From the NCBI GenBank assembly GCA_016212925.1, contig JACRDF010000011.1, positions 1-64,000 of the forward strand: a stretch of DNA of 64,000 nucleotides, read 5' to 3'. Below are positions 17,914 to 26,450 of this stretch, piece by piece; position 1 is the stretch's first letter, and every line of letters starts with the position of its first letter. Position numbers and translations under genes: made by a program. This stretch comes from Desulfomonile tiedjei. GTDB lineage: Bacteria; Desulfobacterota; Desulfomonilia; Desulfomonilales; Desulfomonilaceae. The notes under the pieces were generated by a model. It made no database searches. It had not been told where the DNA came from and saw nothing but the letters and a program-made list of their open reading frames with translations.

Positions 17914-18077
17914 TCTTGCCCTCTCTGCCCTGGATGTCCGGACTGCGATCAGGCGGGTGATTTCCCCTGGAGTCGCTCTCCGGCGAATTGCTATTTTAGA
18001 CACATCAACGGGAAAAACTTTCCGTCAAAATTAGAGGGATGCGTTGATCGCAAGAACCGGTATGTGAAAGTCTCTTG

Positions 18078-18866
18078 TCAGCGTTGAGAGGATGAAATCG
18101 TGAGGAAGCGACCGCGGGAACTTACGGGGCCCATTGGACGGCCAAAAAAATTCTTGGCTACTACTACACCTTTTAGCTGAGTAGGCGAGAAGTACGGGTA
18201 GGGGTTGAGAAGTTGGCTGCCGACACGAACCTCGAAGTGCAAATGAGGGCTGGTAGCTCTGCCGGTGGCTCCCACGAGAGCTATTTTCTCCCCTCTGCAC
18301 ACCTTTTGGCCCGGCCGCACCAGGACGCGGCTGGCGTGGGCATAGTGAGTATAGACATCGTTGCCGTGGCTGATGAGGACGGTCTGGCCGTAGCTGCGAT
18401 AGCCTTTGCGGCTGCCTGTGGCCACAACTGTGCCGTCCGCGCAAGCAAGAATAGGCTCGCCTTTGCAGGCAGTAATATCCAATCCCCCATGGAATACCCC
18501 TCGACGGAACCCGAACCCTGAAGAAAGAGCACCTGCGGGGACAGGAAACTTCAGATCGGGAACTCGAGGATTCTTTCTGCACGCGGTGGCCTGATCATGA
18601 CCTCGATGAGCGCTCTGGGCTTCGCCCGAGGGTTCACAAGCGTTGCCGCCGGAGCGCGGAAAGGAACAGAGTTCCACAGCGAGCGGCAATCGTTCTTTGT
18701 CGCCGGAGGAATAAGATTTCTCCGAATTGGTTGCGAGCACAGGGGAATTGGAATGACATGGTGCAGGGTCCTTCTTCGCCACTCCCATCATTGACGAGCA
18801 AGACGCCAAGAGCGGTATAAGAAGAACCGTGAGGAAACGCAGCTTTGATTTCATACCCATATCCAT
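18078..18866 (-). CDS. M23 (LytM-type) peptidase lipoprotein
   Basis: This is a 262-residue lipoprotein with signal and lipobox LLASC (Cys23). Its C-terminal LytM domain carries the zinc motifs: H and D in FHGGLDITA, then HYAHASRVLV, and the HxH in SPHLHFEVRVG. Such enzymes cut peptidoglycan cross-bridges or, as degenerate members, activate amidases. Here the metal ligands look complete. The Gly-rich GFGFRRG before the first ligand is typical. The region between residues 25 and 100 is low-complexity. Several ATGs (codons 1, 3 and 5) are possible starts. The encoded protein is the same apart from four residues. Confidence 0.9.
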   Translation of the reverse strand: MDMGMKSKLRFLTVLLIPLLASCSSMMGVAKKDPAPCHSNSPVLATNSEKSYSSGDKERLPLAVELCSFPRSGGNACEPSGEAQSAHRGHDQATACRKNPRVPDLKFPVPAGALSSGFGFRRGVFHGGLDITACKGEPILACADGTVVATGSRKGYRSYGQTVLISHGNDVYTHYAHASRVLVRPGQKVCRGEKIALVGATGRATSPHLHFEVRVGSQLLNPYPYFSPTQLKGVVVAKNFFGRPMGPVSSRGRFLTISSSQR

Positions 18867-19493
18867 TGATCCAATGCCATTGCAACACGCAAGAAAAGCC
18901 CTGAGACCCAGCCGTACACCAAAGTTGGCTCGTTGTCAACAGCGATCGATTAAATAACAGCTTCCCGAGCCAAAGGAAACCGGTCTCGAAAGCCCCGTCC
19001 GCTACTATTCGGGTTCGCCGAGTGGGAGCCGCCAGGCGATCGGCATGATATCACGATAATATCATTGGCGCTTTTGTCGAAAGTCGTCGTGAGGATCGGA
19101 CAGGTCCATTATCCGGCGCGTACGTGTCCCCGCGGTGGGTTCCTTCGCGTGTTCTGTCTCGAACTCTTTCCCCATAGGTCTGCCAGACAAATGCTCTGGT
19201 TTACTATTGTTTTAGTACGTGATAATCCAGCTTGGGCTTGAGTCATTCTGTCAAAATAAGTTCTTGACTTATTCAGTGAGGTAAATTATCTTGAATTTGG
19301 TCCCACAAATTGACTGTGCGGCTGTAAGAAATAATTTGATGGTTCTTGTTCCAAACCAACGAACTCATCCAGATGAATTCAAAGCTCAGAGCTTCCGACC
19401 ACATGACCAACAGTAAGAAGAAGCGATAACACCTTGGAAAAGCGCCCATTCCGGGCCTAGAAAACTGTCTCACCGGAGGGAGAAAGACAAGTT
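18867..19493. other. 627-base non-coding region, divergent upstream of M23 peptidase and HdrED genes
   Basis: I see no gene. Near 19046 there is a short AT-rich inverted motif (GATATCACGATAATATC). The strongest signal is the promoter at 19264-19292. The region presumably carries the promoters for both divergent units. Confidence 0.5.
19264..19292 (+). promoter_or_regulatory. Possible sigma70-type promoter upstream of the HdrED-like genes
   Basis: TTGACT at 19264-19269 (5 of 6 to consensus) is followed after 17 bases by TATCTT at 19287-19292 (4 of 6). The predicted start lies about 195 bases before the first gene, giving a long leader. Only the spacing and matches are evidence. Confidence 0.45.
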
Positions 19494-20165
19494 ATGGAGA
19501 ACAATGTAAGCCACGCGTTGTGGGTCCTACAGGAACCGGTACAGTACGTCTGCCTGAGTTTTATGGCACTAATGTACGGGATTAAGATCCGCCAACTGTT
19601 GAAGAAACCGCTTCCGCCCGAAAAGGCCGAACTCAAAGGCGATCGGGTTGCGGGCGCCATCCATTCTATCGGAAATGTGCTCCGGCCTTGGGAAATGGAG
19701 AGCACTCAGAAGCATCTCTATTTCTATGGGGAATTCCTTATCTTCCACATAGCTGTCGCGCTCACCATCGGGTCGACCTTTTTCATTCCTCTGACCCCGT
19801 GGCTTATGACCCCTCTGGTTTCAAAGGTGATCATGGTGTTCATGGGCCTGGCCTTCCTTATCGGCCTGCGGCGGATTTACCGACGGCTCACGGTTCCGGA
19901 AATCAGGATCATCAGCAGCCCGGATGACTACTTCGCTATCATTCTCATGACCGTGTTTTTCGCCGTCGGGTTCGTAACGATGTGGCTGTGGATCCAAGGA
20001 AAGGCGGAGACCGGTTGGATGTGGCTGTTCTTCCTGATGGTCACGTTCTTCCTGCTCTACGTTCCGTTCAGCAAGATAGGACACTATGTGCTCTATCCCT
20101 TCGGCCGCGTCAATTTCGGTGTGACGTTCGGAGGCCGGGGGATTTTGAACCAGAATCCAAAGTAA
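19494..20165 (+). CDS. HdrE/NarI-like membrane cytochrome b subunit
   Basis: This is a 223-residue integral membrane protein with about five helices (for example LYFYGEFLIFHIAVALTIG and YFAIILMTVFFAVGFVTMW). It resembles the nitrate-reductase gamma/HdrE/DsrM group that binds haem b and exchanges electrons with menaquinone. Candidate haem ligands are His73 and His84 in the second helix and His197 near the C-terminus (SKIGHYVLYPFG). The next gene, 35 bases on, is an HdrD-like iron-sulfur protein, so the pair should form a membrane-bound two-subunit electron-transfer complex. Its physiological partners (thiol/disulfide, sulfite-reduction carrier or cytochrome) cannot be read from the sequence. 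Confidence 0.8.
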   Translation: MENNVSHALWVLQEPVQYVCLSFMALMYGIKIRQLLKKPLPPEKAELKGDRVAGAIHSIGNVLRPWEMESTQKHLYFYGEFLIFHIAVALTIGSTFFIPLTPWLMTPLVSKVIMVFMGLAFLIGLRRIYRRLTVPEIRIISSPDDYFAIILMTVFFAVGFVTMWLWIQGKAETGWMWLFFLMVTFFLLYVPFSKIGHYVLYPFGRVNFGVTFGGRGILNQNPK

Positions 20166-20200
20166 TCGATTACTTAGAGAATAATATCGGAGGAGACAAA

Positions 20201-21592
20201 ATGCCCGATCCGGCAGAAGAGAAAGTAACCCAGGCTCAACCGAAGCCCGAGAAACCCGAAAGACTTGGGTCCCCAACCGAAAGAAAGTGGCCCATCAAAA
20301 CTGAATTTACACCGGAAATGCTTGCGGAAATGGAGAAGCTTCTTCCTTCCAAGCTCAACCGGATAGTGGCGGCCTCCCTCGCGGGATGCATCCACTGTGG
20401 CATGTGTTCCGACTCGTGTCACTACAGCGTTTCCATACCGGAGGACAAGACCCTGTTGCCTGCGTACAAAGCTGACCGGTTCCGAAAGTGGTACAAGAGC
20501 CGATATGACTGGATGGCCAAGGTGTTCCCGTCTTTTGTGGGCGCACAACCGCTCACCAAGGAACTGGCTGAAGAAATGTACGACAAGCTGTGGGGCGGGT
20601 GCACCATGTGCCGACGCTGCACGTTCAACTGCCCCATGGGGGTGGATTACGGTCTGCTGACCCGAGGTGCTCGCGGCATAATGACCGCAGTGGGCCGAGT
20701 GCCTGCGAACTTGCAGGATACTGTGGACGCGCATTTCAATCACGGGAACAACATGGCTGTCCCCCAGGACGAGTTCGTGGAGACCATCGAGTGGATTGAA
20801 GAGGAACTCCAGGACGAAGAGGGGTGCTCGAACTTCAGCATTCCGGTTGATAAGAAAGGCGCTCAATACTTTCTTACCTTAAACCCGAGAGAGCCCAAGT
20901 ACTATCCATTGACCATCCAGGCCACCGCGAAAGTGCTGAACGCCGCTGGGATCGACTTCACCATTTCTTCCAGGTACTGGGACCTGACCAATTACGCGAT
21001 GTTCAACGGAATCGACCCTGATGCCAAGCAGTTCGCTACATGGCAGGCCGAGGACGTTCAGAGGCTGGGATGCGAATACCTTCTTTCGGGCGAGTGCGGC
21101 CACGGTTACCGAGCCCTAAGATGGGAAATGCCCAATTGGCTTGGCGGAGTTCCATTCAAGATCACCAGCGTAATGGAATTGATGGCCAGGGTCATTCAGG
21201 AAGGAAAGCTCCGGATTGACAAGTCCGCGTGGGCAGGCAAGCGCTTCACCTATCACGATTCCTGCAACATCGCCAGGTCCGGGGGAGTCATGGAAGAACC
21301 CAGGACCATTATTCGGGCCGCGGTCGATGACTTCGTGGAAATGGAGCACAACAGGCAGTTTAGCTTCTGCTGCGGTGGCGGTGGCGGTGCATTGGCAATG
21401 CCCGAATTCTCTCCACGCCGAATCGCTGCAGGGAAGATCAAAGCGGATGAGATCCGTGCAACCGGCGCCAATGTCGTGCTGCAATCCTGTCACAACTGTA
21501 CTGACCAGTTGAAAGAGATTTGCGAGCATTACCACATTGACGCCAAAGTGATGAACTTGGCGGAGCTTGTGGCCGCGGCCCTCGTGCTCTAA
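20201..21592 (+). CDS. HdrD/DsrK-like iron-sulfur (CCG-domain) electron-transfer protein
   Basis: This is a 463-residue protein starting at an ATG with GGAGGAG upstream. Two 4Fe-4S motifs lie at Cys63-66-69-73 (CIHCGMCSDSC) and Cys134-137-140-144 (CTMCRRCTFNC). The C-terminal CCG domain has SFCCGGGGGAL and VVLQSCHNCTDQL, which in HdrD hold the unusual active-site 4Fe-4S cluster. The first CCG copy is degenerate (SGECGHGYRAL). Together with the preceding membrane subunit it should pass electrons between quinone and a disulfide or protein partner at the membrane. The family includes HdrD, DsrK and TmcB. I cannot tell which is closest. A terminator-like hairpin follows at 21720. Confidence 0.87.
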   Translation: MPDPAEEKVTQAQPKPEKPERLGSPTERKWPIKTEFTPEMLAEMEKLLPSKLNRIVAASLAGCIHCGMCSDSCHYSVSIPEDKTLLPAYKADRFRKWYKSRYDWMAKVFPSFVGAQPLTKELAEEMYDKLWGGCTMCRRCTFNCPMGVDYGLLTRGARGIMTAVGRVPANLQDTVDAHFNHGNNMAVPQDEFVETIEWIEEELQDEEGCSNFSIPVDKKGAQYFLTLNPREPKYYPLTIQATAKVLNAAGIDFTISSRYWDLTNYAMFNGIDPDAKQFATWQAEDVQRLGCEYLLSGECGHGYRALRWEMPNWLGGVPFKITSVMELMARVIQEGKLRIDKSAWAGKRFTYHDSCNIARSGGVMEEPRTIIRAAVDDFVEMEHNRQFSFCCGGGGGALAMPEFSPRRIAAGKIKADEIRATGANVVLQSCHNCTDQLKEICEHYHIDAKVMNLAELVAAALVL

Positions 21593-21719
21593 CGGATGGA
21601 GCGATCGGTTCCAGAGCTGTTCAGGCCCGCCAACCCGTTCTTTGGGACGTGACGCCGTCAATGGCTCTTGTCGTAAACATCACCGGCCCGGCCGGTTGCG
21701 CGTGCTATGGCACTGAAGA

Positions 21720-21748
21720 GGCCCAAGGGGGTTAAATCCTCTTGGGCC
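21720..21748 (+). terminator. Terminator-like stem-loop after the HdrED-like genes
   Basis: GGCCCAAGGGG pairs with CCTCTTGGGCC (10 of 11 pairs) around a 7-base AT-rich loop and is followed by GTTTC. It would separate the respiratory pair from the downstream sensor kinase. Confidence 0.6.
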
Positions 21749-21845
21749 GTTTCAAGATAAGGTCCATATTCCGGCGGCGTCAACAAGGTACTCTGATCAA
21801 GCTCCGCGGCTCCAACCAAACCGAGGGTACCGTTCGGTCCTCCTA

Positions 21846-24107
21846 ATGTCGCCCGCGGAAGTCGCCAATATGTTGAAGACAGCCGTCAGGATTATCGGGA
21901 AGTTTACCCATAGTTTGAGCTTTAAGCTCAGCTTTTACGCTGGGCTAACAATGTTGACGGCTCTGCTGGCTTTCTCATATCACTCGATTTCTACGCAGGA
22001 AAAAAATCTCGTCGATAAGATCATCCAGGGGGCGCTAAAGGACTCAGAGGTCATAAAGGCGGCGATCTGGAACGGGATGATGACCAACGACAGGCAGGTC
22101 ATCCGCGAGATCGTACGGGCCATAGGCGGACAAGGCTTCGAGCGGATCAACATCTATGACGCCAAGGGGGTGTTGCACTATTCGAGTCACGATCTGGCGG
22201 AAAGCCGCTCTGCTGCTAGGACGAAAGCGCTTTTGGAAGGCATTGCAGGGGACACGCGGATCAGGCATCGCTTCGCGGATGACGGTAGATCGATCTACGT
22301 GGTGAACCCCCTGGTCAACACCGAGAGCTGCTCCTCGGCAGCCTGCCACGCTCATCCGCAATCGGAAAAAGTGTTGGGGGCATTGGAGGTCAAGCTTCCT
22401 TTGGACCGTGTGAAGGAGGAGATTTCCAGGAGCACCAAACAGACGGTGGTATTCGGAATCCTGCTTTTCATTCTTATTTCCACTGTCAACGGTTTGGCGG
22501 CAATCTTTCTGGTGAACCGAAATCTCGCGAAGCTCACAGGTGATGCAGCGAGAATGGCGCGAGGGGAATTCAGACTTGATGCGCCCATGACCGGCTCCGA
22601 TGAGATGGCTGAGTTCTCGCGCTCTTTCGAAGATATGGGACGGCGCATAAAGGAACGGACCGAGGATTTGGATCACCGGCGCCGGTACAACAAAAGCCTG
22701 TTCGAGGAAGCTCCCTGCTACATGACCGTGGTCAGCAAGGACTACCGCATTGTGAGGGCTAACAGAACGTTTCGCGAGCAGTTCGGCGATCAATTGGGCA
22801 AGAACTGCTTTGCGGGTTACAAAGGACTTGACGCCAAGTGCGAGAAATGTCCAGTGGAAAAGACATTTGCAGACGGGTTTTCCCATCAATCGGAGGAGGT
22901 CTGGAAACTGGAGGATGAGGACGCCTATGTGATGGTTAAGACGTCTCCCATATACGACGACGTGGGAAACATTTCAGAAGTACTGGAAATGTCGGTGGAT
23001 GTCACCAGACTCAAAAAACTTCAGATGGAGCTGCGAAGAAAACAAGAGGAGTACCGATATCTCTTTGAGAATGCCCCTTGTTATCTGACCGTGGTGGATC
23101 GCGATTTCAATATAGCGCAGACAAATGCGCTCTTCGATCGCGACTTCGGACCCAAGAACGTCGGGAACAAGTGCTTTGCCGTTTACAAGAAACGTGACAG
23201 CAAGTGCGAAAATTGCCCGGTGGAGAAGACTTTTATGGACGGCCAGAGCCACACCTCCGAAGAAGTGTGGCGACGGAACGGGGACCCTACGTACGTCGTG
23301 GTCTCAACAGCTCCGGTCACCGATGACAAAGGCAATATTCTAGCTGTGATGGAGATGAGCACCAACATCACGGAAATAAAGCGCCTTCAAGGGGAACTGG
23401 CCACCTTGGGCGAGACCGTTGCAGGCATGTCGCACAATATCAAAAACATATTGTCAGGGCTTCAGGGCGGCGTGTACGTAATGGATTCCGGCCTGACGCG
23501 GGGCAAGCAGGACAGAGTCGAGGCCGGCTGGCAGATGGTGAAGAATAACGTCCAAAAGGTTTCTGACCTGGTTCAAGGCATTCTTTACGCTTCCAAGGAA
23601 AGGACCCCGGAGTACAAGGAATGCGATCCGGGAACGCTTTTGGCCGAAGTTTGTGATCTTTATGAAGAAAGGGCCGCCAAGGAAGCGGTAAGCTTCAAAA
23701 GGGATTTTGACGCGGAAATGGGCCTATTCCTCCTGGACCCCACGGGCATCCACAGCGCTCTGTCGAATCTCGTCTCAAACGCTTTGGACGCGTGCCGTTC
23801 TAAGGCACCCGCAGGGCCGTGTCGGGTCAAGGTTGCCGGTCGCATTGAAGGGAGCCGGCTTTTGGTTCAAGTGAGCGACAGTGGAGAAGGGATCCCCGAA
23901 GAAGTCAAAGACAGCCTCTTCAACAAATTCTATTCAACAAAGGGGGCCAAGGGGACGGGTTTAGGGCTTGTAATCACGAGGAAAGTGATTGAGGAGCATG
24001 GCGGAGGCCTCAACGTAGAATCTCAACTGGGACGGGGAACAACTTTTTTTATCGAAATCCCGCTGAAATCAGTGCGAAACGAAGAAGCGGTCAAAGCTGC
24101 CGTTTAA
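21846..24107 (+). CDS. Membrane sensor histidine kinase with CX4CH motif and two Cys-type PAS domains
   Basis: This is a 753-residue kinase. The order is: a membrane helix near residues 28-46, an extracytoplasmic sensor to about 195, a second helix (TVVFGILLFILISTVNG), HAMP, two PAS domains, a dimerisation helix with His in VAGMSHNIKNILSG, and a HATPase domain (NALDACRSKA, DSGEGIPEEV, KGTGLGLVITRKV). The outer domain carries Cys162-x4-Cys167-His168 (SCSSAACHAH), a spacing known for haem c in some cytochromes c3. Both PAS domains carry CFA-x9-CxxCP (CEKCPVEKTF and CENCPVEKTF), which could bind a metal or cluster. No response regulator is adjacent. An ATG at 21870 with GGAAG upstream is an alternative start. 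The context suggests redox sensing linked to the HdrED-like complex or the downstream Usp. Confidence 0.87.
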   Translation: MSPAEVANMLKTAVRIIGKFTHSLSFKLSFYAGLTMLTALLAFSYHSISTQEKNLVDKIIQGALKDSEVIKAAIWNGMMTNDRQVIREIVRAIGGQGFERINIYDAKGVLHYSSHDLAESRSAARTKALLEGIAGDTRIRHRFADDGRSIYVVNPLVNTESCSSAACHAHPQSEKVLGALEVKLPLDRVKEEISRSTKQTVVFGILLFILISTVNGLAAIFLVNRNLAKLTGDAARMARGEFRLDAPMTGSDEMAEFSRSFEDMGRRIKERTEDLDHRRRYNKSLFEEAPCYMTVVSKDYRIVRANRTFREQFGDQLGKNCFAGYKGLDAKCEKCPVEKTFADGFSHQSEEVWKLEDEDAYVMVKTSPIYDDVGNISEVLEMSVDVTRLKKLQMELRRKQEEYRYLFENAPCYLTVVDRDFNIAQTNALFDRDFGPKNVGNKCFAVYKKRDSKCENCPVEKTFMDGQSHTSEEVWRRNGDPTYVVVSTAPVTDDKGNILAVMEMSTNITEIKRLQGELATLGETVAGMSHNIKNILSGLQGGVYVMDSGLTRGKQDRVEAGWQMVKNNVQKVSDLVQGILYASKERTPEYKECDPGTLLAEVCDLYEERAAKEAVSFKRDFDAEMGLFLLDPTGIHSALSNLVSNALDACRSKAPAGPCRVKVAGRIEGSRLLVQVSDSGEGIPEEVKDSLFNKFYSTKGAKGTGLGLVITRKVIEEHGGGLNVESQLGRGTTFFIEIPLKSVRNEEAVKAAV

Positions 24108-24150
24108 ACAAACGTTTAGAGAATAAGCTATTACATGGGAGGAGCAAAGC

Positions 24151-24687
24151 ATGAAAGGAATCGGATTGTGCGCCATCTTTTCCAGACAAGGCGATTGGGC
24201 GTTTGACTATGCCCTTTCTTTGGCGAGAAAGCACAAGGCAAAACTCAATGTCTTCCATTTTCTCGAATCACCTTACGCGGTACGCCGCGACGTGGTTTTC
24301 GTGGACGCCAACAAGGAGAAGACAGCGGTCGTGACACCGGCGATCATTGCTGAAAAAGACAAGGAGCTGCGCCTGAAGTACGATGAGCGCCTCGGCGACT
24401 ATGTCGATGTGGGCTTTCGTCTGTGTGAAGGCAGTGATGAATGGGAGCTGAAAAAGTGTTTCAAGCGGGGCGACTACGAAGTTCTGGTGATTGGTTACCA
24501 GGCCAAGGGTGCAGACTTTGGAGGCACGACCACCATCGAAGAATTTGCGGGCAGGTTTCACGGTCCGCTTATTCTAGTCGGTCCGGAATCGCCCGACGTT
24601 TTTCACATTAATGAAAAGGCCAAGGCCCTCCTGGATCAGTTGGACATCCCTGAAGGAAAGTGGGAAATGCTCAACGGGTCAAAGTGA
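24151..24687 (+). CDS. Universal stress protein family protein
   Basis: This is a 178-residue cytoplasmic protein of the UspA fold. The first strand and helix (GIGLCAIFSRQGDWAFDYALSLARKHKAKLNVFHFLES) and the later strand (YEVLVIGYQAKGADFGGTTTIEEFAGRFHGPLILVGPES) match the family. The ATP-loop form G-x2-G-x9-G(S/T) is not obvious, so it may be a non-ATP-binding type. The start has a strong ribosome binding site (GGGAGGAG). It follows the sensor kinase by 43 bases and may be co-transcribed with it. Confidence 0.8.
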   Translation: MKGIGLCAIFSRQGDWAFDYALSLARKHKAKLNVFHFLESPYAVRRDVVFVDANKEKTAVVTPAIIAEKDKELRLKYDERLGDYVDVGFRLCEGSDEWELKKCFKRGDYEVLVIGYQAKGADFGGTTTIEEFAGRFHGPLILVGPESPDVFHINEKAKALLDQLDIPEGKWEMLNGSK

Positions 24688-24709
24688 CAATCCACCAGCC
24701 GACAAACGA

Positions 24710-24732
24710 GGGAAGCCCCGCAGGGGCTTCCC
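24710..24732 (+). terminator. Terminator-like hairpin between convergent Usp and DUF4139 genes
   Basis: GGGAAGCCCC pairs perfectly with GGGGCTTCCC over a 3-base loop. It sits between two convergent genes and could serve both directions. Its U-tract is weak. Confidence 0.6.
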
Positions 24733-24832
24733 CTGCCTTCAACATTTTCGCCTCTGGGGTCTTTTGTCCTCCCGGTGGAGAGAAACCTTGCTTGAAAGCG
24801 ACCTTCACTTGAGACGCTCTTCTTTACCATAA

Positions 24833-26263
24833 TCATATCCCTACGCGGACTCGATACTTCACGTTCACCTCCTGGTCCTTGGGTACCTTCACGTCAAACC
24901 GAATAGTGCGGGCATCGACCTTTTTGTACGGATGTGTGTTACTGATTACTTGCCAGCTTCCGAACAGCGGCTCCACTATTCCCACCGTGACCTCACGGTC
25001 CTTGCGGTTCCGGATTTTCATTTCCCATTCGGACTCATGGAGATGCGTGGAGATCTGCTTATAGTCCGTCTGCGTTCGTTCGGCCACCACATCAAAGGCT
25101 TCCCCGATCTTCAGTTTTATCTCCTCATCTTTTGGCGTGTGCTGAATTCTGTCCTCGCCGATAAATTGTTGGCTCCCACTCTCATCTTGTTTGTACAGGC
25201 GCATGACACCGGCCGGGAGAGGCATGCCCAATTGGTTTTCTTTGGAATTCTTACATTTGATGTACACGTTTACCGGCTGCTTGGGATTCTTTTCCCGGTA
25301 CTGGCTTGAGAAGTAGGCTTTGATTCCGTACACGAGGAGTTCCTTCTGAATTCCCGCGCCGTGGGCTTCCAGCAGGCTTATCTGCTTGCTTTGCCGGTCC
25401 TTGAGGGTTGTTTTTCTCTGCAAATCGTAAATGTGGTATTCAAAGAAGGCCTTTTCTTCAAATTGCGCGGCCTTGGCCATGGCCGGGGCGGCTCGGTCGA
25501 CTGCCATCATGCGGCGCTCCGCCACAGCGGCAACTCGGTGAACCTCACCTGCAACGAGTTTCAAGCGAGCATTCTTGTACGTGGCGCCGCTGTTGTTATC
25601 CAAGCTGACCCAGCCTGAAAAATCGGCCGTCGTATCGTCTTTGTTGATCACCACTACATAGTCTGCTTTCCAGTTCAGGTCCTGCGTCAGATATGACACC
25701 TCCAGGTTGTGGGAATCACCCGAGCCGTTCTCGTAGTTCCAGGTGAGGGTAGGTTTCGCGATGAGATTTTCGGGCAACTTCGGTAAAACCTGGGTCCCGG
25801 GGTGCCCTATGAAAATTTCGTCATTTATCTTGTAGATAGGTCCTTCGTTGTTGCTCAGCAACGTTGCTTCCACCACTTCCTTCCTGTCCTGGAACTTGTT
25901 CCAGTCGATGAGCTTGATCTTCTTGCCCACATACTTGTCAAGAAGTTTGGTTGCATTTATCAGGTCATATTCATAATTCTGTTCAAGGACGGTAAAATTC
26001 TTCGGGTCGCTTGCCGACCTTGCGTGGACAGTAACAGGCATGATCCGGGATGCAACATCCATGAATCGCAACTCTCCGATACCTTTAGTGAGGGCTATTT
26101 TTCGGGTGTCTTTGACCAATCCGAGGTTGTTGTTATATACCGTGACTTCCACTCCAATTTGGTCTTCCGCGGAACTTGCGGTCGCAGGGTCCGACGCGTG
26201 GGCTGTGGACGAAGCAAGGGCAAACATGGCAATCAAAAGAAAGAGGCCGTATGTGACTTTCAT
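24833..26263 (-). CDS. Secreted DUF4139-domain protein
   Basis: This is a 476-residue exported protein with a signal peptide (MKVTYGLFLLIAMFALASSTAHAS). DUF4139 proteins are beta-rich. The blocks VEVTVYNNNLGLVKDTRKI, LTWNYENGSGDSHNLEVSYLTQDLNWKADYVV and WVSLDNNSGATYKNARLKLVAGEVHR are typical, and the C-terminal domain ends VPKDQEVNVKYRVRV. The biochemical function is not known. The ATG at 26263, eight bases after GGAGG, is preferred over the 26302 frame. It is divergent from the LutB-like gene across about 190 bases. Confidence 0.83.
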   Translation of the reverse strand: MKVTYGLFLLIAMFALASSTAHASDPATASSAEDQIGVEVTVYNNNLGLVKDTRKIALTKGIGELRFMDVASRIMPVTVHARSASDPKNFTVLEQNYEYDLINATKLLDKYVGKKIKLIDWNKFQDRKEVVEATLLSNNEGPIYKINDEIFIGHPGTQVLPKLPENLIAKPTLTWNYENGSGDSHNLEVSYLTQDLNWKADYVVVINKDDTTADFSGWVSLDNNSGATYKNARLKLVAGEVHRVAAVAERRMMAVDRAAPAMAKAAQFEEKAFFEYHIYDLQRKTTLKDRQSKQISLLEAHGAGIQKELLVYGIKAYFSSQYREKNPKQPVNVYIKCKNSKENQLGMPLPAGVMRLYKQDESGSQQFIGEDRIQHTPKDEEIKLKIGEAFDVVAERTQTDYKQISTHLHESEWEMKIRNRKDREVTVGIVEPLFGSWQVISNTHPYKKVDARTIRFDVKVPKDQEVNVKYRVRVGI

Positions 26264-26450
26264 GGTATGAACCTCCATTCGACGAGATAATCTTTTGACC
26301 AATCCGAATCTGAGAAGGGCTTCGCAAAAACTCCGAGGTTGTTACATTAGGCCGTTCGAAAATTTTTCGATCCATGAAATAAAGATGCCGGATGACGGCA
26401 CTACGGTGTAAAAAGCTTAGATGGAATTGTCGAAAATTTGCTGAGGGGTG

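Noticed and set aside
19982-20200. N-terminal extension of the HdrD-like frame
   Set aside because: It overlaps the HdrE-like gene, and a strong ribosome binding site marks the ATG at 20201.
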